Shown piece by piece: positions 1-10,300 of a DNA stretch of 64,000 nt. Numbering within the stretch: the first letter of the stretch is position 1; the number at the start of each line of letters is the position of its first letter. Made by a program: the position numbers and the translations under genes. The notes under the pieces are model-generated. The model was not told the origin of the DNA, made no database searches, and saw nothing but the letters and a program-made list of their open reading frames with translations. This stretch comes from Maribacter sp. HTCC2170. GTDB lineage: Bacteria; Bacteroidota; Bacteroidia; Flavobacteriales; Flavobacteriaceae. The stretch covers positions 1,175,501 through 1,239,500 of the forward strand of contig NC_014472.1 in the NCBI RefSeq assembly GCF_000153165.2, written 5' to 3'.

Positions 1-367
1 GGTCTTCCAAATACCCCCCAAAGATTCCAGCATCTTCCACCATATCGAGCATTCGTTTTGCTTCTTCAGCTGTTCTGCCCAGTGGCTTGGTACAAATAAC
101 ATGCTTTCTTGCCTTCACACATTCAATTACTGCTGCTTCATGTAGATGATTGGGTAAAGAAATGAGTACCACGTCTACATCTGGCAGATTAATCGCCTCC
201 TCCATAGAGTTGGTGTGATGCGACAGGCCGTATTCATCAGCAAATTGCTCGGCATTAAGCATATTTCTCGAATACACAGTAACTACGCGATCCATTCTTC
301 GCTGAGAATGCAATGATTCAGCATAAAAACGAGCAATGAAACCCGATCCCAACATGGCTATTTTCAT
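1..367 (-). CDS. Gfo/Idh/MocA family NAD(P)-dependent oxidoreductase, C-terminus off the left edge
   Basis: Only the first 122 codons are present; the ATG is at 367 and the frame is open to base 1. The start MKIAMLGSGFIARFYAES is a Rossmann dinucleotide-binding loop (GxGxxA). Further on, PDVDVVLISLPNHLH and KHVICTKPLGR are the family signatures; the usual EKP motif is here TKP, with the lysine kept. Family members oxidise or reduce sugars and sugar derivatives using bound NAD(P). No signal peptide is seen, so it should be cytoplasmic. It is divergent from a DUF1080 lipoprotein, which suits sugar or glycoside catabolism. Family certain, substrate unknown. Confidence 0.9.
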   Translation of the reverse strand, partial: MKIAMLGSGFIARFYAESLHSQRRMDRVVTVYSRNMLNAEQFADEYGLSHHTNSMEEAINLPDVDVVLISLPNHLHEAAVIECVKARKHVICTKPLGRTAEEAKRMLDMVEDAGIFGGYLED

Positions 368-506
368 AATTTTCTTTATTTGGTTTATTTGACAGTGAAC
401 TTGTTTGCCTAGGACAATCTCAAGTCGTCACTCTCAAATTTAAAACATTTGACTTGGAATTGTTAGCTAAAATCAGAACCTTTATTGTAAACCATACTCA
501 AAAAAC

Positions 507-1316
507 ATGAGAATTTATAAGACGATATCGACAATAAACAGCCTTCTCATCCTATTTTTTATCATACTAATTTCTGGCCTACAGGCTTGCAGAGAGAAAA
601 AAGAAAAAACAATGGAAGGAATAAAGGTGGTTTCAGAAACCACCGATGGTTTCCGAGCCATTTTTAATGGCACTTCATTATCGGATTGGGAAGGCAATCG
701 CACCTACTGGCGAGTCGAAAATGGCACTATCATTGGTGAAATCACCCCGGAAACCTTATTGAAGGCCAATACATTTTTGATTTACAAAAACAAACTGAAT
801 GATTTTGAGTTGAAAACAGAGTTTCGAATTTCTGAAAGTGGGAACAGTGGAATAAATTATCGTAGTGAACAGGTGGACACGATACCCTTTGCACTTCGTG
901 GATACCAAGCTGATATTGATGGGAAGCACCGATATACAGGACAAAATTATGAGGAACGTAAGCGCACAACCTTAGCTTATCGTGGAGAGAAAGCCTTAAT
1001 AACCTCACAAAAAAATACCGATGCCGAAGAATCCTTACGAGCCAATGTGAAAAATAATGCTTGGCAAAATCGTGAAGTAACAGCATCTTTAGGGAATATT
1101 GATTCATTGCGAACAAAAATCAATTACGAATGGAACGAATGTCACCTTATTATCAAAAACAACCGACTTCAACATTATATCAATGGTGTTTTAATGAGTG
1201 ACATAACCGATAATGACTTGATTAACCGAAAAAAATCTGGCTTGTTGGGTTTACAATTACATGTGGGGCCGCCTATGAAAGTAGAGTACCGTAATATTCT
1301 TTTGAAGAAGTTATAA
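507..1316 (+). CDS. DUF1080 (3-keto-disaccharide hydrolase-type) lipoprotein
   Basis: 269 residues. The N-terminus is a hydrophobic signal ending in a lipobox (SGLQAC, Cys about residue 28), so the protein is probably lipid-anchored in the envelope. The rest, from about residue 48 (FRAIFNGTSLSDWEGN) to the end, has the DUF1080 concanavalin-like fold pattern, with FELKTEFRISESGNSGINYRS in the centre and GLLGLQLHVGPPMKVEYRNI at the end. DUF1080 proteins are known to hydrolyse 3-keto-glycosides or to bind sugars. Its divergent neighbour is a Gfo/Idh oxidoreductase, the enzyme type that can make 3-keto sugars. The assignment to the family is strong; the exact activity is inferred. Confidence 0.88.
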   Translation: MRIYKTISTINSLLILFFIILISGLQACREKKEKTMEGIKVVSETTDGFRAIFNGTSLSDWEGNRTYWRVENGTIIGEITPETLLKANTFLIYKNKLNDFELKTEFRISESGNSGINYRSEQVDTIPFALRGYQADIDGKHRYTGQNYEERKRTTLAYRGEKALITSQKNTDAEESLRANVKNNAWQNREVTASLGNIDSLRTKINYEWNECHLIIKNNRLQHYINGVLMSDITDNDLINRKKSGLLGLQLHVGPPMKVEYRNILLKKL

Positions 1317-1414
1317 AACCATGTCGTTTGTTCAATTATTTTTTTGAGAATGATTTTTTGACAAACCTCTTAAAACACGCATCGTTTTTTCACCTCATTT
1401 TTTGCTACAAATAA

Positions 1415-2317
1415 TCATTGGAGTCCATGAACTTCATTTAGTTTATACACTTCGAATACTCTTGACCACTCTTTTGATTGGCCTGGCTTAATAAAAATAT
1501 CAATAAACAACTCTGGACTAACAACATGCTTCCAACCCCAAAGATTCACTTTGTTGGTTTTAAAACTACCTTTTTCACTTACTCCAATCTTATGCTTATG
1601 ATTCAATAGTTCCCATGATGCATCAACTTCTTCACTACCAGAAAGAAACTTAAAAAAGAATTGTTCGTTGGGTGTACCCTTAAAACTGAAATCATTAGAA
1701 CCAAGACTAACCTGCCTTTCTTTATTGACCATTTCGTCAAAAAGTGCAGGTTTTAATTGAAAAGGAAATTTCAATTTATAATCACTCCCAATGGGTTCAT
1801 TGTTAATGGCCATAAAATTGTGGACATATTCATTGGTGTGAATATCCTTTTCACCCCTATTTTCTAAATGATATTTTATTTTAAAACCGCTTTCATTAAG
1901 TATAATATTTTTCTTTAGCACATACGCATAGCCATTTACATTTTCTGATATGCAGCTGATCTTGATTGTATTTCGTGTTGATATTACTTCAAATGCAGCG
2001 GGTTTGATTGTATGCTTTTTATGGAAAAAATATCCCTCTTCTTCTTTTTGTAATAAACCAATACCAATCTTGTGAAACCAACCTCCTATTTCAATATCGT
2101 TATAACCCAACGCCGAATCAATACCGAATTCATTGTAGAAGCCTTTGCCAAAAACTGTATCATTAACCCTGTCGAGTCTTTCAGAAATCGATAAGGGAAT
2201 ACTATGGAACTTCACCTGAGTGATTTTTCCTGTCCAATCGAATCTTGAAAAACTATAACCTTCTCCAGGAAGATCTATATGAATTTCTAAGTTCTTGTTT
2301 TTAAGTTTGTAAGGCAT
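1415..2317 (-). CDS. Galactose-mutarotase-like (aldose 1-epimerase superfamily) protein
   Basis: 300 residues, no signal peptide. The pattern of a beta-sandwich sugar-binding protein is visible: an early KFHSIPLSISERLDRVNDTVFGKGFYNEFGID stretch, a central region with a conserved-type YHLENRGEKDIHTNEYVHNF, and a late LWGWKHVVSPELFIDIFIKPGQSKEWSR. The last segment is typical of mutarotase-like proteins of unknown substrate in Bacteroidota. The catalytic His/Glu of true aldose epimerases cannot be placed with certainty. A TATATTTG promoter box lies only about 6 nt before the ATG, suggesting a leaderless or near-leaderless message. Confidence 0.6.
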   Translation of the reverse strand: MPYKLKNKNLEIHIDLPGEGYSFSRFDWTGKITQVKFHSIPLSISERLDRVNDTVFGKGFYNEFGIDSALGYNDIEIGGWFHKIGIGLLQKEEEGYFFHKKHTIKPAAFEVISTRNTIKISCISENVNGYAYVLKKNIILNESGFKIKYHLENRGEKDIHTNEYVHNFMAINNEPIGSDYKLKFPFQLKPALFDEMVNKERQVSLGSNDFSFKGTPNEQFFFKFLSGSEEVDASWELLNHKHKIGVSEKGSFKTNKVNLWGWKHVVSPELFIDIFIKPGQSKEWSRVFEVYKLNEVHGLQ

Positions 2318-2322
2318 TGTTG

Positions 2323-2330
2323 CAAATATA
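2323..2330 (-). promoter_or_regulatory. Bacteroidota -7 promoter box for the mutarotase-like gene
   Basis: On the minus strand this reads TATATTTG, a full match to TAnnTTTG. It ends 5 nt before the ATG at 2317, so the transcript would start at or next to the start codon. No clear TTG partner is seen 17-23 nt further upstream, so the call rests on the -7 box alone. Confidence 0.45.
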
Positions 2331-2469
2331 GGGCCGAAAAACTACACCCAGTTAAGGCACAAAATCTAAATAAAGGTCTTTGGCATGTTTGCAGAATCAA
2401 TAAAGTTTATCCTGTTTGTTAAGAAAACGGTGTTTTTTTGTTAGATTAGAGCTCTAACCCAAATTTTCA

Positions 2470-4878
2470 GTGAAATACGTCTATCTTCTTTTGGTAGTTT
2501 CGTTTGCCAATGTAATACCGTTGAGCGCGCAAGGTTTTACGGTGTCTGGGACCGTTAAGGATGGTGATAACCAGCCTATTCCCTTTGCTACTATTTCGTT
2601 GTTTCAAGTCGCAGACTCAACATTGATAAAAGGTGTTTCAGCAGATGAAAATGGTCTTTTCACAATGCTAAATCTTGAACCCAAGGTTTATCTAATCAAT
2701 GCAAGTTATATAAGGAAATTCTCCAAGTTTGTCGCAATTGATGTTTCTAAGGATATAGTCATGGGTACTATCATCATTGGCCACAACGTTGAAAGTTTGG
2801 ATGAGGTAATAGTAGCTTCCATTAAGCCTTTGATTGAACGCAAAGCTGATCGTTTGGTGTTCAATGTTGAGAATACAGTGGTTACACAGGGCAGTTCATG
2901 GGATGTGCTCAAACGGACCCCAGGGGTAATTGCTACAGGAGAAGAACTTCAAGTACGAAACCAATCTGCTACAGTTTATATAAACGACAGAAAGGTTCAA
3001 TTGTCTTCACAAGAAATACATGATTTATTGGAAAATTATCCGGCAGACCATATAAAATTGGTCGAGGTAATAGGTAACCCGCCCGCTAGGTATGATGCTG
3101 AAGGAGGCCCAGTCCTCAATATAGTAACAACCAAAAATATTTCGCTGGGCTACAAAGGCAACATCAACAGTACTTATACCCAGTCTGTTTTTCCTAAATA
3201 TACTATAGGTTCATCTCACTTTTACAAAACCAAAAAATTGAATCTTTTTGCTTCTTATTCATATGGTCCACGTAAAGACTTTAAGAGTACAGCAAGTGAA
3301 ACCAATTTTATTAACTCTACTGGTATTTTTTCGAAATGGAAAACAGATTTTAACAAAACAACCCGAGCAAAAACCCATACGGCACAGCTTAATATGGACT
3401 ACATCATCGACCGTAGAAACGAAATTAGTTTGACAACAACCGCATTGGTTTCGCCAAATAAAAGTTTTAACAATGAGCAGTTTACTGAAATGCGAAATGC
3501 ACAATACATTCTTGATTCTACATTTCTTACACAAAGTAATCTTATAGAGGATAAAAATAATTTTTCAGCAGATATTACCTATAAACATAATTTCAAAACA
3601 AAAGGAAACTTGCAATTAAATGGGCATTACACAAAATATGATTTTGAAAATACCCAAGATGCACGATCAAATTATTTCGATCGTAATTCCCAATTTTTAA
3701 GAACTTATGGGTTCTTTACAAATGCCAATCAGGATATAGATATCTATACGGCCCAATTGGATATTTCTACTGCTGGAACCGTTGATTTTGAAACAGGGCT
3801 AAAGGGATCGTTCATTAAATCAAATAGTGGCATTGACTATTTTGACGCTACAACCAATACACAGATATTTATCCCTAACCAGTCCGATAATTATTTATAT
3901 GATGAAGAAGTATACGCAGGTTATTTTAGCTTGGCCAAGGAGTGGGAAAAATTCAGCCTAAAAACTGGTCTTCGGGCTGAACACACCAAAAGTTCTGGTT
4001 ATTCCACTTCACTTTCAGAAATCAACGATTTAAATTATTTTGAACTCTTTCCGACCTTACACCTTTTATATTCTCCGCATAAAAACCACAGTCTATCATT
4101 CGACTATTCGCGAAAATTGACAAGACCTAGGTATGAGGACCTTAACCCTTTCAGGTTTTACATTAATGAGAATAACTTTTCTGAGGGAAACCCGAACCTA
4201 CTTCCAAGTTTTAGCCATAACTTCAATTTAAATTATACTCTAAACAATGAAATGTCATTTGACCTGTATTATAGGGACAACGGGAATTACATTTCTACAC
4301 TTGCCTTTCAAGATAACGAAAACCTTGTATTGCGCGATATTACCCAAAATGTTTTGGAAAGCACCTCCTATGGATTTGATTTCAATTATGGAAAAACAGT
4401 AACCGATTGGTGGTATTTATATAGTTATATTTCCATTTTTCATGAAGACGAAACCTTTGTTGCCCTAGAAAGTAATAACCAAGATGTGACCAATAAGGTT
4501 AATGGTGGTTATATAGATTTTACCAATTATCTAAATCTATCCAAAGACGGTACCTTCAAAGGAGAATTTGGGGTTACCTATTTATCAGGCTTTTTGGAAG
4601 GTTCATATAAGATGGAAGAAACCACAAACCTTACCGTGGGGTTAAGGAAAACTCTTTGGAAAAATAGAGCGCTATTGAGTTTACAATTAAATGACCTTCT
4701 AAACAAGGCCAATAGCCGTATAACCTCCAAATACCTGAACCAGGATAACAATTATTTTGCAAGACCAGAAACGCAATATGTACGGCTTGGTCTTACCCTG
4801 AATTTTGGCAATTTCAGACTAGAGGATAATCAACGTGATATTGATAAAATTGAACGAGAACGACTCAGTTCTGAATAA
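2470..4878 (+). CDS. TonB-dependent-receptor-like outer-membrane beta-barrel protein
   Basis: 802 residues with a GTG start followed by a signal peptide (YVYLLLVVSFANVIPLSAQ). Residues about 24-110 form a carboxypeptidase-regulatory-like domain (FTVSGTVKDGDNQPIPFATISLF). A plug-like segment follows (residues about 115-220, with DVLKRTPGVIATGEELQVRNQSATVYINDR). The remainder is a beta-barrel rich in alternating aromatic strands and ends LGLTLNFGNFRLEDNQRD. This is the outer-membrane-beta-barrel family 3 type, related to SusC-like receptors but shorter. It has no SusD partner next to it, so the ligand is unknown. It is transcribed alone, convergent with the DUF418 gene. Confidence 0.85.
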   Translation: MKYVYLLLVVSFANVIPLSAQGFTVSGTVKDGDNQPIPFATISLFQVADSTLIKGVSADENGLFTMLNLEPKVYLINASYIRKFSKFVAIDVSKDIVMGTIIIGHNVESLDEVIVASIKPLIERKADRLVFNVENTVVTQGSSWDVLKRTPGVIATGEELQVRNQSATVYINDRKVQLSSQEIHDLLENYPADHIKLVEVIGNPPARYDAEGGPVLNIVTTKNISLGYKGNINSTYTQSVFPKYTIGSSHFYKTKKLNLFASYSYGPRKDFKSTASETNFINSTGIFSKWKTDFNKTTRAKTHTAQLNMDYIIDRRNEISLTTTALVSPNKSFNNEQFTEMRNAQYILDSTFLTQSNLIEDKNNFSADITYKHNFKTKGNLQLNGHYTKYDFENTQDARSNYFDRNSQFLRTYGFFTNANQDIDIYTAQLDISTAGTVDFETGLKGSFIKSNSGIDYFDATTNTQIFIPNQSDNYLYDEEVYAGYFSLAKEWEKFSLKTGLRAEHTKSSGYSTSLSEINDLNYFELFPTLHLLYSPHKNHSLSFDYSRKLTRPRYEDLNPFRFYINENNFSEGNPNLLPSFSHNFNLNYTLNNEMSFDLYYRDNGNYISTLAFQDNENLVLRDITQNVLESTSYGFDFNYGKTVTDWWYLYSYISIFHEDETFVALESNNQDVTNKVNGGYIDFTNYLNLSKDGTFKGEFGVTYLSGFLEGSYKMEETTNLTVGLRKTLWKNRALLSLQLNDLLNKANSRITSKYLNQDNNYFARPETQYVRLGLTLNFGNFRLEDNQRDIDKIERERLSSE

Positions 4879-4890
4879 ATACATCCCTAT

Positions 4891-6090
4891 CTATTCCTTG
4901 TTCTTCCCTGAAAAATCAATCCATGTGAGTCTATGCCACAATTTTTCCAAAGGCCCTTGTCCGTATGTATTGATCCACCACTTACAGAAATAAAATAATC
5001 CTGCGAATAAGACAATGCCGATAGCCAGACTTTTGGTGTGCAACAACTTAGGACCAAGACCCATACCATAGCCAAAAAACACAAAACCACCGATTATTGA
5101 TTGCAACACATAGGCAGTAAGGCTCATGCGTCCACAATAACGGAGCCCGCCTGCAATTTTTCTGAAAATATTGGTTTTATAAAGTAATATAAAGGAGGCC
5201 ACCAATACCGCGGTAAGTGCTAAATTCCCATACATATCAACTACTTTTAGCAGGGTCTGTGCATGTATCTTGACATCGGTAAGCTCAGCAAAGTTTTTCT
5301 CCAACAGAAACAACGGAATAAAAACCGTGGCTCCTATAATTAAGGTTCGTTTCCAAAACTTATTGCTCTTTTCACTATCAACAAAAAGCTTCTTTTTACC
5401 CAACCAATAACCAATCACAAACAGGCCCGCTGTTTGCACCAACCTACCAACACCATAAGCCCACATGAGTGACACTTTATGCCCGTATAGGGTATTTGCC
5501 TTTACTTGGTTTATAAATGAATCCCCCAATTGGGCCTCTTTTAAAAGATTCCAATAGGGACCCTGCCCAGAGGGTTGCACCAGATAATCATTGTTGAACA
5601 AGTAATAAATATACCTGGCCCATTCTATGGGTTGCAACAAGAGTAACAAAGCGGCAACCAATAACCATGTATTGTTAAACTTTCGAACCAAAAACAGGAC
5701 TACTCCCACTAATGCGTACATCATCAATACCTCTCCTGGAAAAAATAGGCCGTTGAACAAAGCAAAACATACCAATAGGAGCATCCGCCATAAAAAACGA
5801 GGTCCAAAATCTACTTCTTTCGCCTGTTGTTTTGCATACATGAGACTAAAGGTAAAACCGAACAATAGGGCAAAAATAGCGTATCCCTTGCCGCCAACAA
5901 GTAAGAACAGCGTATCCCAAATCCCTTTATCTATGGAATTTAACCAAGCTGGTTGGGTACTAGGGTCAGGAAAAACATAAAAATTGAAATGTTCAATACT
6001 GTGTATTAGCATTATGGCCATAATGGCAAAGCCACGAAGACTATCGACAACTTCAATCCTTGGTTTTTTAAGGTTGGTTTCAATACTCAT
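4891..6090 (-). CDS. DUF418 family integral membrane protein
   Basis: 399 residues from the ATG at 6090. The frame is open to a GTG at 6135, but the first 15 extra residues are polar and the conserved DUF418 start (RIEVVDSLRGFAIMAIMLIHSIEH) follows the ATG closely. There are about ten predicted membrane helices; the C-terminal part RYCGRMSLTAYVLQSIIGGFVFFGYGMGLG is the typical DUF418 region. DUF418 proteins resemble the acyltransferase-3 / heparan-alpha-glucosaminide acetyltransferase group and are thought to act at the inner membrane, but the substrate is not known. Stop is 12 bp from the convergent barrel gene. Confidence 0.85.
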   Translation of the reverse strand: MSIETNLKKPRIEVVDSLRGFAIMAIMLIHSIEHFNFYVFPDPSTQPAWLNSIDKGIWDTLFLLVGGKGYAIFALLFGFTFSLMYAKQQAKEVDFGPRFLWRMLLLVCFALFNGLFFPGEVLMMYALVGVVLFLVRKFNNTWLLVAALLLLLQPIEWARYIYYLFNNDYLVQPSGQGPYWNLLKEAQLGDSFINQVKANTLYGHKVSLMWAYGVGRLVQTAGLFVIGYWLGKKKLFVDSEKSNKFWKRTLIIGATVFIPLFLLEKNFAELTDVKIHAQTLLKVVDMYGNLALTAVLVASFILLYKTNIFRKIAGGLRYCGRMSLTAYVLQSIIGGFVFFGYGMGLGPKLLHTKSLAIGIVLFAGLFYFCKWWINTYGQGPLEKLWHRLTWIDFSGKNKE

Positions 6091-6191
6091 TTTTGATTGG
6101 TTTTGGTTCTTCAAAAATAGGGTATAATACTTCACGTTAGGGTTGAAAAATGTTATAGTAATCTTAGGCTATCAATATTTCCATTGCGCAA

Positions 6192-7124
6192 TCACGACTT
6201 GCGATATCTCATAACTATTTTATGTGACCCAGGAATTTTTTTATGGTAATAGATAATATTCTTATCAGTCGTTAAAGTTGGGGCTTCTATTAAGTCAGAA
6301 ATGGTTTCTGAAAACAAAACCTTAGGAATAGAAAAGGTGTCTGTGGCATTACTTCTCACTGCAACACAAATCTCAAAAGTCGTGCTTGCAGTAATAGGGC
6401 CATTTAAATATCTAGTATAGTACAATTCTAAATTGTCACTACTAATACAGGGCGCATAATAAACAAAGTCGTCATCATTTATATTCTCTAATATTGTTGT
6501 TGAATTTGGAAGTGTATTAAATGTAGTGGCATCGACCTTTTTAGCAATCCCTAATTGGGTTTCACAAGGGCCTGTGCAATTTTGATCATCAAATCTTGCA
6601 TTGTTAAAATATAGAAATTGCCCATCCAAACTTATTCCGTGATCCATAATCAACCAACCTGGAATATTCATATTAAAATCGCCTCGAACCCTTTGAATAT
6701 TGGTAACATTTCCTGAATCAAATACTCCATTAAAAAGATTATCCAATTCCGCAGGATAATCTCTAGTTGATGTCCAATAAAAATTACTGCTTGAATCTAT
6801 ATCAGCTACCGCATCTAAATGAAATTCTGCTGTTTGGGTTGTCCCTGTCAATTCCGTAACCGAAGTAAAAGTTGAATCGTTTATCTTGGTTGCGTAAAAC
6901 AATTTGGTATCAACCCCATCATTTATATTATTGAAAAACAAATAATTGCCATCTGGTGATATAAATGGTTCCATGGCATCATGTGTTAAACCATTAATAC
7001 TTACATCTATTTCAGGACCAAACAAAGGATATGATATTTGCTCACCGATTTCATCATTATCTTTTGAGCAAGATGTTGTCGATATTGATATGAGTAACAG
7101 TATTAAAATAGTTTTCGTTCCCAT
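6192..7124 (-). CDS. WD40-like (PD40/TolB-type) beta-propeller lipoprotein
   Basis: 310 residues. The N-terminus MGTKTILILLLISISTTSCSKDND is a lipoprotein signal with Cys at about residue 19. Repeated blade motifs are visible: HDAMEPFISPDGNYLFFNN, MDHGISLDGQFLYFNNARF, YYAPCISSDNLELYYTRY and EAPTLTTDKNIIYYHKK, each of the xxSxDGxxLYF type found in PD40/TolB propellers. Such proteins in Bacteroidota are envelope-located and usually bind partners or polysaccharides; no enzyme residues are recognised. It stands alone between DUF418 and dnaE, with about 56 bp and 178 bp gaps. Confidence 0.65.
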   Translation of the reverse strand: MGTKTILILLLISISTTSCSKDNDEIGEQISYPLFGPEIDVSINGLTHDAMEPFISPDGNYLFFNNINDGVDTKLFYATKINDSTFTSVTELTGTTQTAEFHLDAVADIDSSSNFYWTSTRDYPAELDNLFNGVFDSGNVTNIQRVRGDFNMNIPGWLIMDHGISLDGQFLYFNNARFDDQNCTGPCETQLGIAKKVDATTFNTLPNSTTILENINDDDFVYYAPCISSDNLELYYTRYLNGPITASTTFEICVAVRSNATDTFSIPKVLFSETISDLIEAPTLTTDKNIIYYHKKIPGSHKIVMRYRKS

Positions 7125-7302
7125 TTTATCTAATTTGTTATTACTGAACTCTAAATAATCTCCTTTTATTGCTTTATTAGCTGTCTTTCGCTTTTTATTC
7201 GAACCATCTGTCCCGTATAGACAGTAATTGGTATAAGCCTATGATTTACGCCCTGTTGGTCGACCTTATTTAAGAAGCCACTAAACTATACTTCGCTAAC
7301 CT

Positions 7303-10300
7303 CTAATTTGCACTGGTCTTTTTGGCTTCTTTCTCCTTAAACACCTTGTTCGCCATCTTCATATCTGCATAGCGGGGGTCTTGCACATAATCCTGTTTCA
7401 ACATTTTGATGACCTCGATACTCAAAAAACCGAACTCGCTCACCACCTTACCATAGAAACGGTACACGCCCCTACCCCTAAAATAATATTTGGCCGCCAC
7501 TGGTGGAAAAAGCACTGTATCAAACACCTCGCCCTGCTGATCCACAAAAGTCGCAAAATACATTTGCTTGCCATTATGGGTACTGGTCTTCTTCACCGTG
7601 ACCAAATAACCATAAATATCTATATGCCGATTCAGGTGGCGTTCTAAATCCTTAACACATCGATTGTTTTTTGGGGGTTCTACCAACAACTCAAACGGAC
7701 TGCATAGACAAAATCCCAACAATTCCAACTGGGTAAATGCCATTTCAAGGTCTGTGGTATATAATTGGGGAATCTTAAAATCTTGATGCTTGGGCGGGAA
7801 CAGTTTGGGGTGGTCAATTTTTACGTTCTTGTTTAGGAACAAATGGGCTTTCCACAATAATTGGTGCTTGTTCACTCCTGTAAATCGAAAAGCATCGATT
7901 CGAATAAGAATACTTGCTTGTTCTATGGAAATAAATACCCGATCGAGAAAATCTTCCAGAGATCCATAGGCCCCATTTACCTTTCTATCTTTTAGAATTC
8001 GTTCGGCGACCCGATGTTCCAATTCCCTTAAATAACCAAAACCCAGAAAAATACCCTTCCCATAGATTACATTGCGATTAAGGCTTCTATTGACACAAGG
8101 TGAATGAATGGTCGCCCCCAGCATACGCGCCTCGTGCACATAAAATTCTGGACGGTAAAATCCGCCTCCATTGTTAAGTACGGCCACCATATATTCCAAC
8201 GGATAATAGGCGCGCAAAAAAAGTGTTTGATAACTCTCTACAGCATATGATGCGGAGTGCCCCTTGGCAAAAGCATAACCTGCAAAACTGGCAATCTGTC
8301 CCCATACCTCAAAAATGATTTTATCATCCTCTCCTTTTTTTCTGCAGTTCTCTATAAATTTTTCCCGTACTTTTTGAAACTCTTCTCGTGATCTAAATTT
8401 TCCGCTCATACCACGGCGCAGCACATCGGCCTCACCCAGATCAAGACCTGCAAAATGGTGAGCCACTTTGATCACATCTTCTTGATATACCATTACTCCA
8501 TAGGTTTCAGGCATGATATCCAGCATAACGGGATGACCTTTTTCTTTGTCCCTACCAGGATTTCGGTGGCGAAGAATATATTCACGCATCATTCCACTTT
8601 TAGAAACTCCTGGGCGTATAATAGAACTGGCCGCGACCAGACCAAGGTAATTATCTACCTCCAATTTTTTGAGCAACATTCGCATGGCAGGGGATTCCAC
8701 ATAAAAACAACCCATGCATTGTGCCGTCTTGATTAAGTTATTGACATTGGGGTCTTCCTTGAACTTATTGATATTATGAATGTCGATTTTTGAAAAATCA
8801 TCAGGGCGGGTATGCTCCAAAATATCCATGGTCTCTTTGATTTTTGCCAAACCCCTTTGCCCTAGAATATCAAATTTATAGAGACCAACATCTTCAGCAA
8901 TGACCATATCGAACATGGTAGTGGCAAAGCCTTTCGGGGGTAGATGAGTGGCCGAGAAATAATGCAATGGTCTTTCACTGATCAAGATTCCGCCTGCATG
9001 TATGCTCAAATAATTGGGCATATTTTTGATCAGGCGGCCGTACTTCACAACAAGTTGTGAAACCTCATCGAGTCTTGAAATATCGTACCTCCCTCCTGAT
9101 AAAAAATCAATCTCGCTTTTTGGAAGTCCGAATACTTTACCCAATTCACGCACAACCCCTTTTTCCTTAAAAGTGACATAAGTGCCTAAAAGGGCCACAT
9201 GCTCAAAGCGATCAAAAATATATTGAGTTATTTTAGGCCTATCTCTATGCGAAAAATCAATATCAAAATCGGGTGGATTAGCACGATAAAGATTTATAAA
9301 ACGTTCAAAATAAAGGTCCAGTTCCATAGGATCCACATCAGTAATCCGTAGCAGATAGGCTACAATACTATTGGCTCCACTACCCCGGCCTACATAAAAA
9401 AAACCCTGCTTCTGGGCATAAGAAACAATATCCCAATTGATTAAAAAATAGGATACAAAACCCATCCCCTTAATGAGCTTCAACTCTTTTTGCAAGCGTT
9501 GGATTATACCATCTCCACCATTCGGATATCGGTATGGTAGGCCTTTTTGGCAAAGTCCTTCCAACATGGTCTCATCTTCTTCTTTTGTTTTATTATATGT
9601 CTTGAGGTTCTGTGGTTGTCTCTCCTTTGAAAAATCAAAATGAATGGAACAGGCATTCATCAACTTCTCTGTATTTTCTAAAATAAAGGAGTACTCCGAA
9701 AAAGCCGCTGCAAGATTTTGGATGGGGAACATTTTTTCATCTTCCTTGGCCTCTTCAGTCTTATCCAATTTACTGAGCAACATATTCTTATCAATGGCCC
9801 GCAATAACCGATGGGCATTAAAATCGCCCTTAGTACGAAAAGTGACCGGCTGTTGCACAACCAGTTTATCCTCCAGTTTTGATAATCTGGAAAAAGGCAA
9901 ACGTCGTAAGTCGGAAATTGAAATGCCGATATATTCATTATCGGCAAAAGAGACTTGATTATTGAGCAATACTTTTTCAAAAGGATAAATAATACAGGTG
10001 TGTTGAAGCCGTGGGGCAATAGCGGGCAGGTCTTCTTCTTTGTGAAGATGCTCTGACAAAAAATTGTTCAACTCTAAATACCCTTCATTGTTTTTTGCAA
10101 TACCCACATAACATTGATCAACGCCATTTCTAAAATCAATCCCCAATATTGGCCGCACATCATATTCAGGAGCTCTTCTGACAAAGTTAAGCCCGGCAGA
10201 GGTGTTATTGATATCGGTAAGCACCAATTGGGTCACATGGTTTTCCTTGGCCAAGCGCAAGAGTTCATTTTCGGAAATGGTTCCGTAACGAAGACTATAA

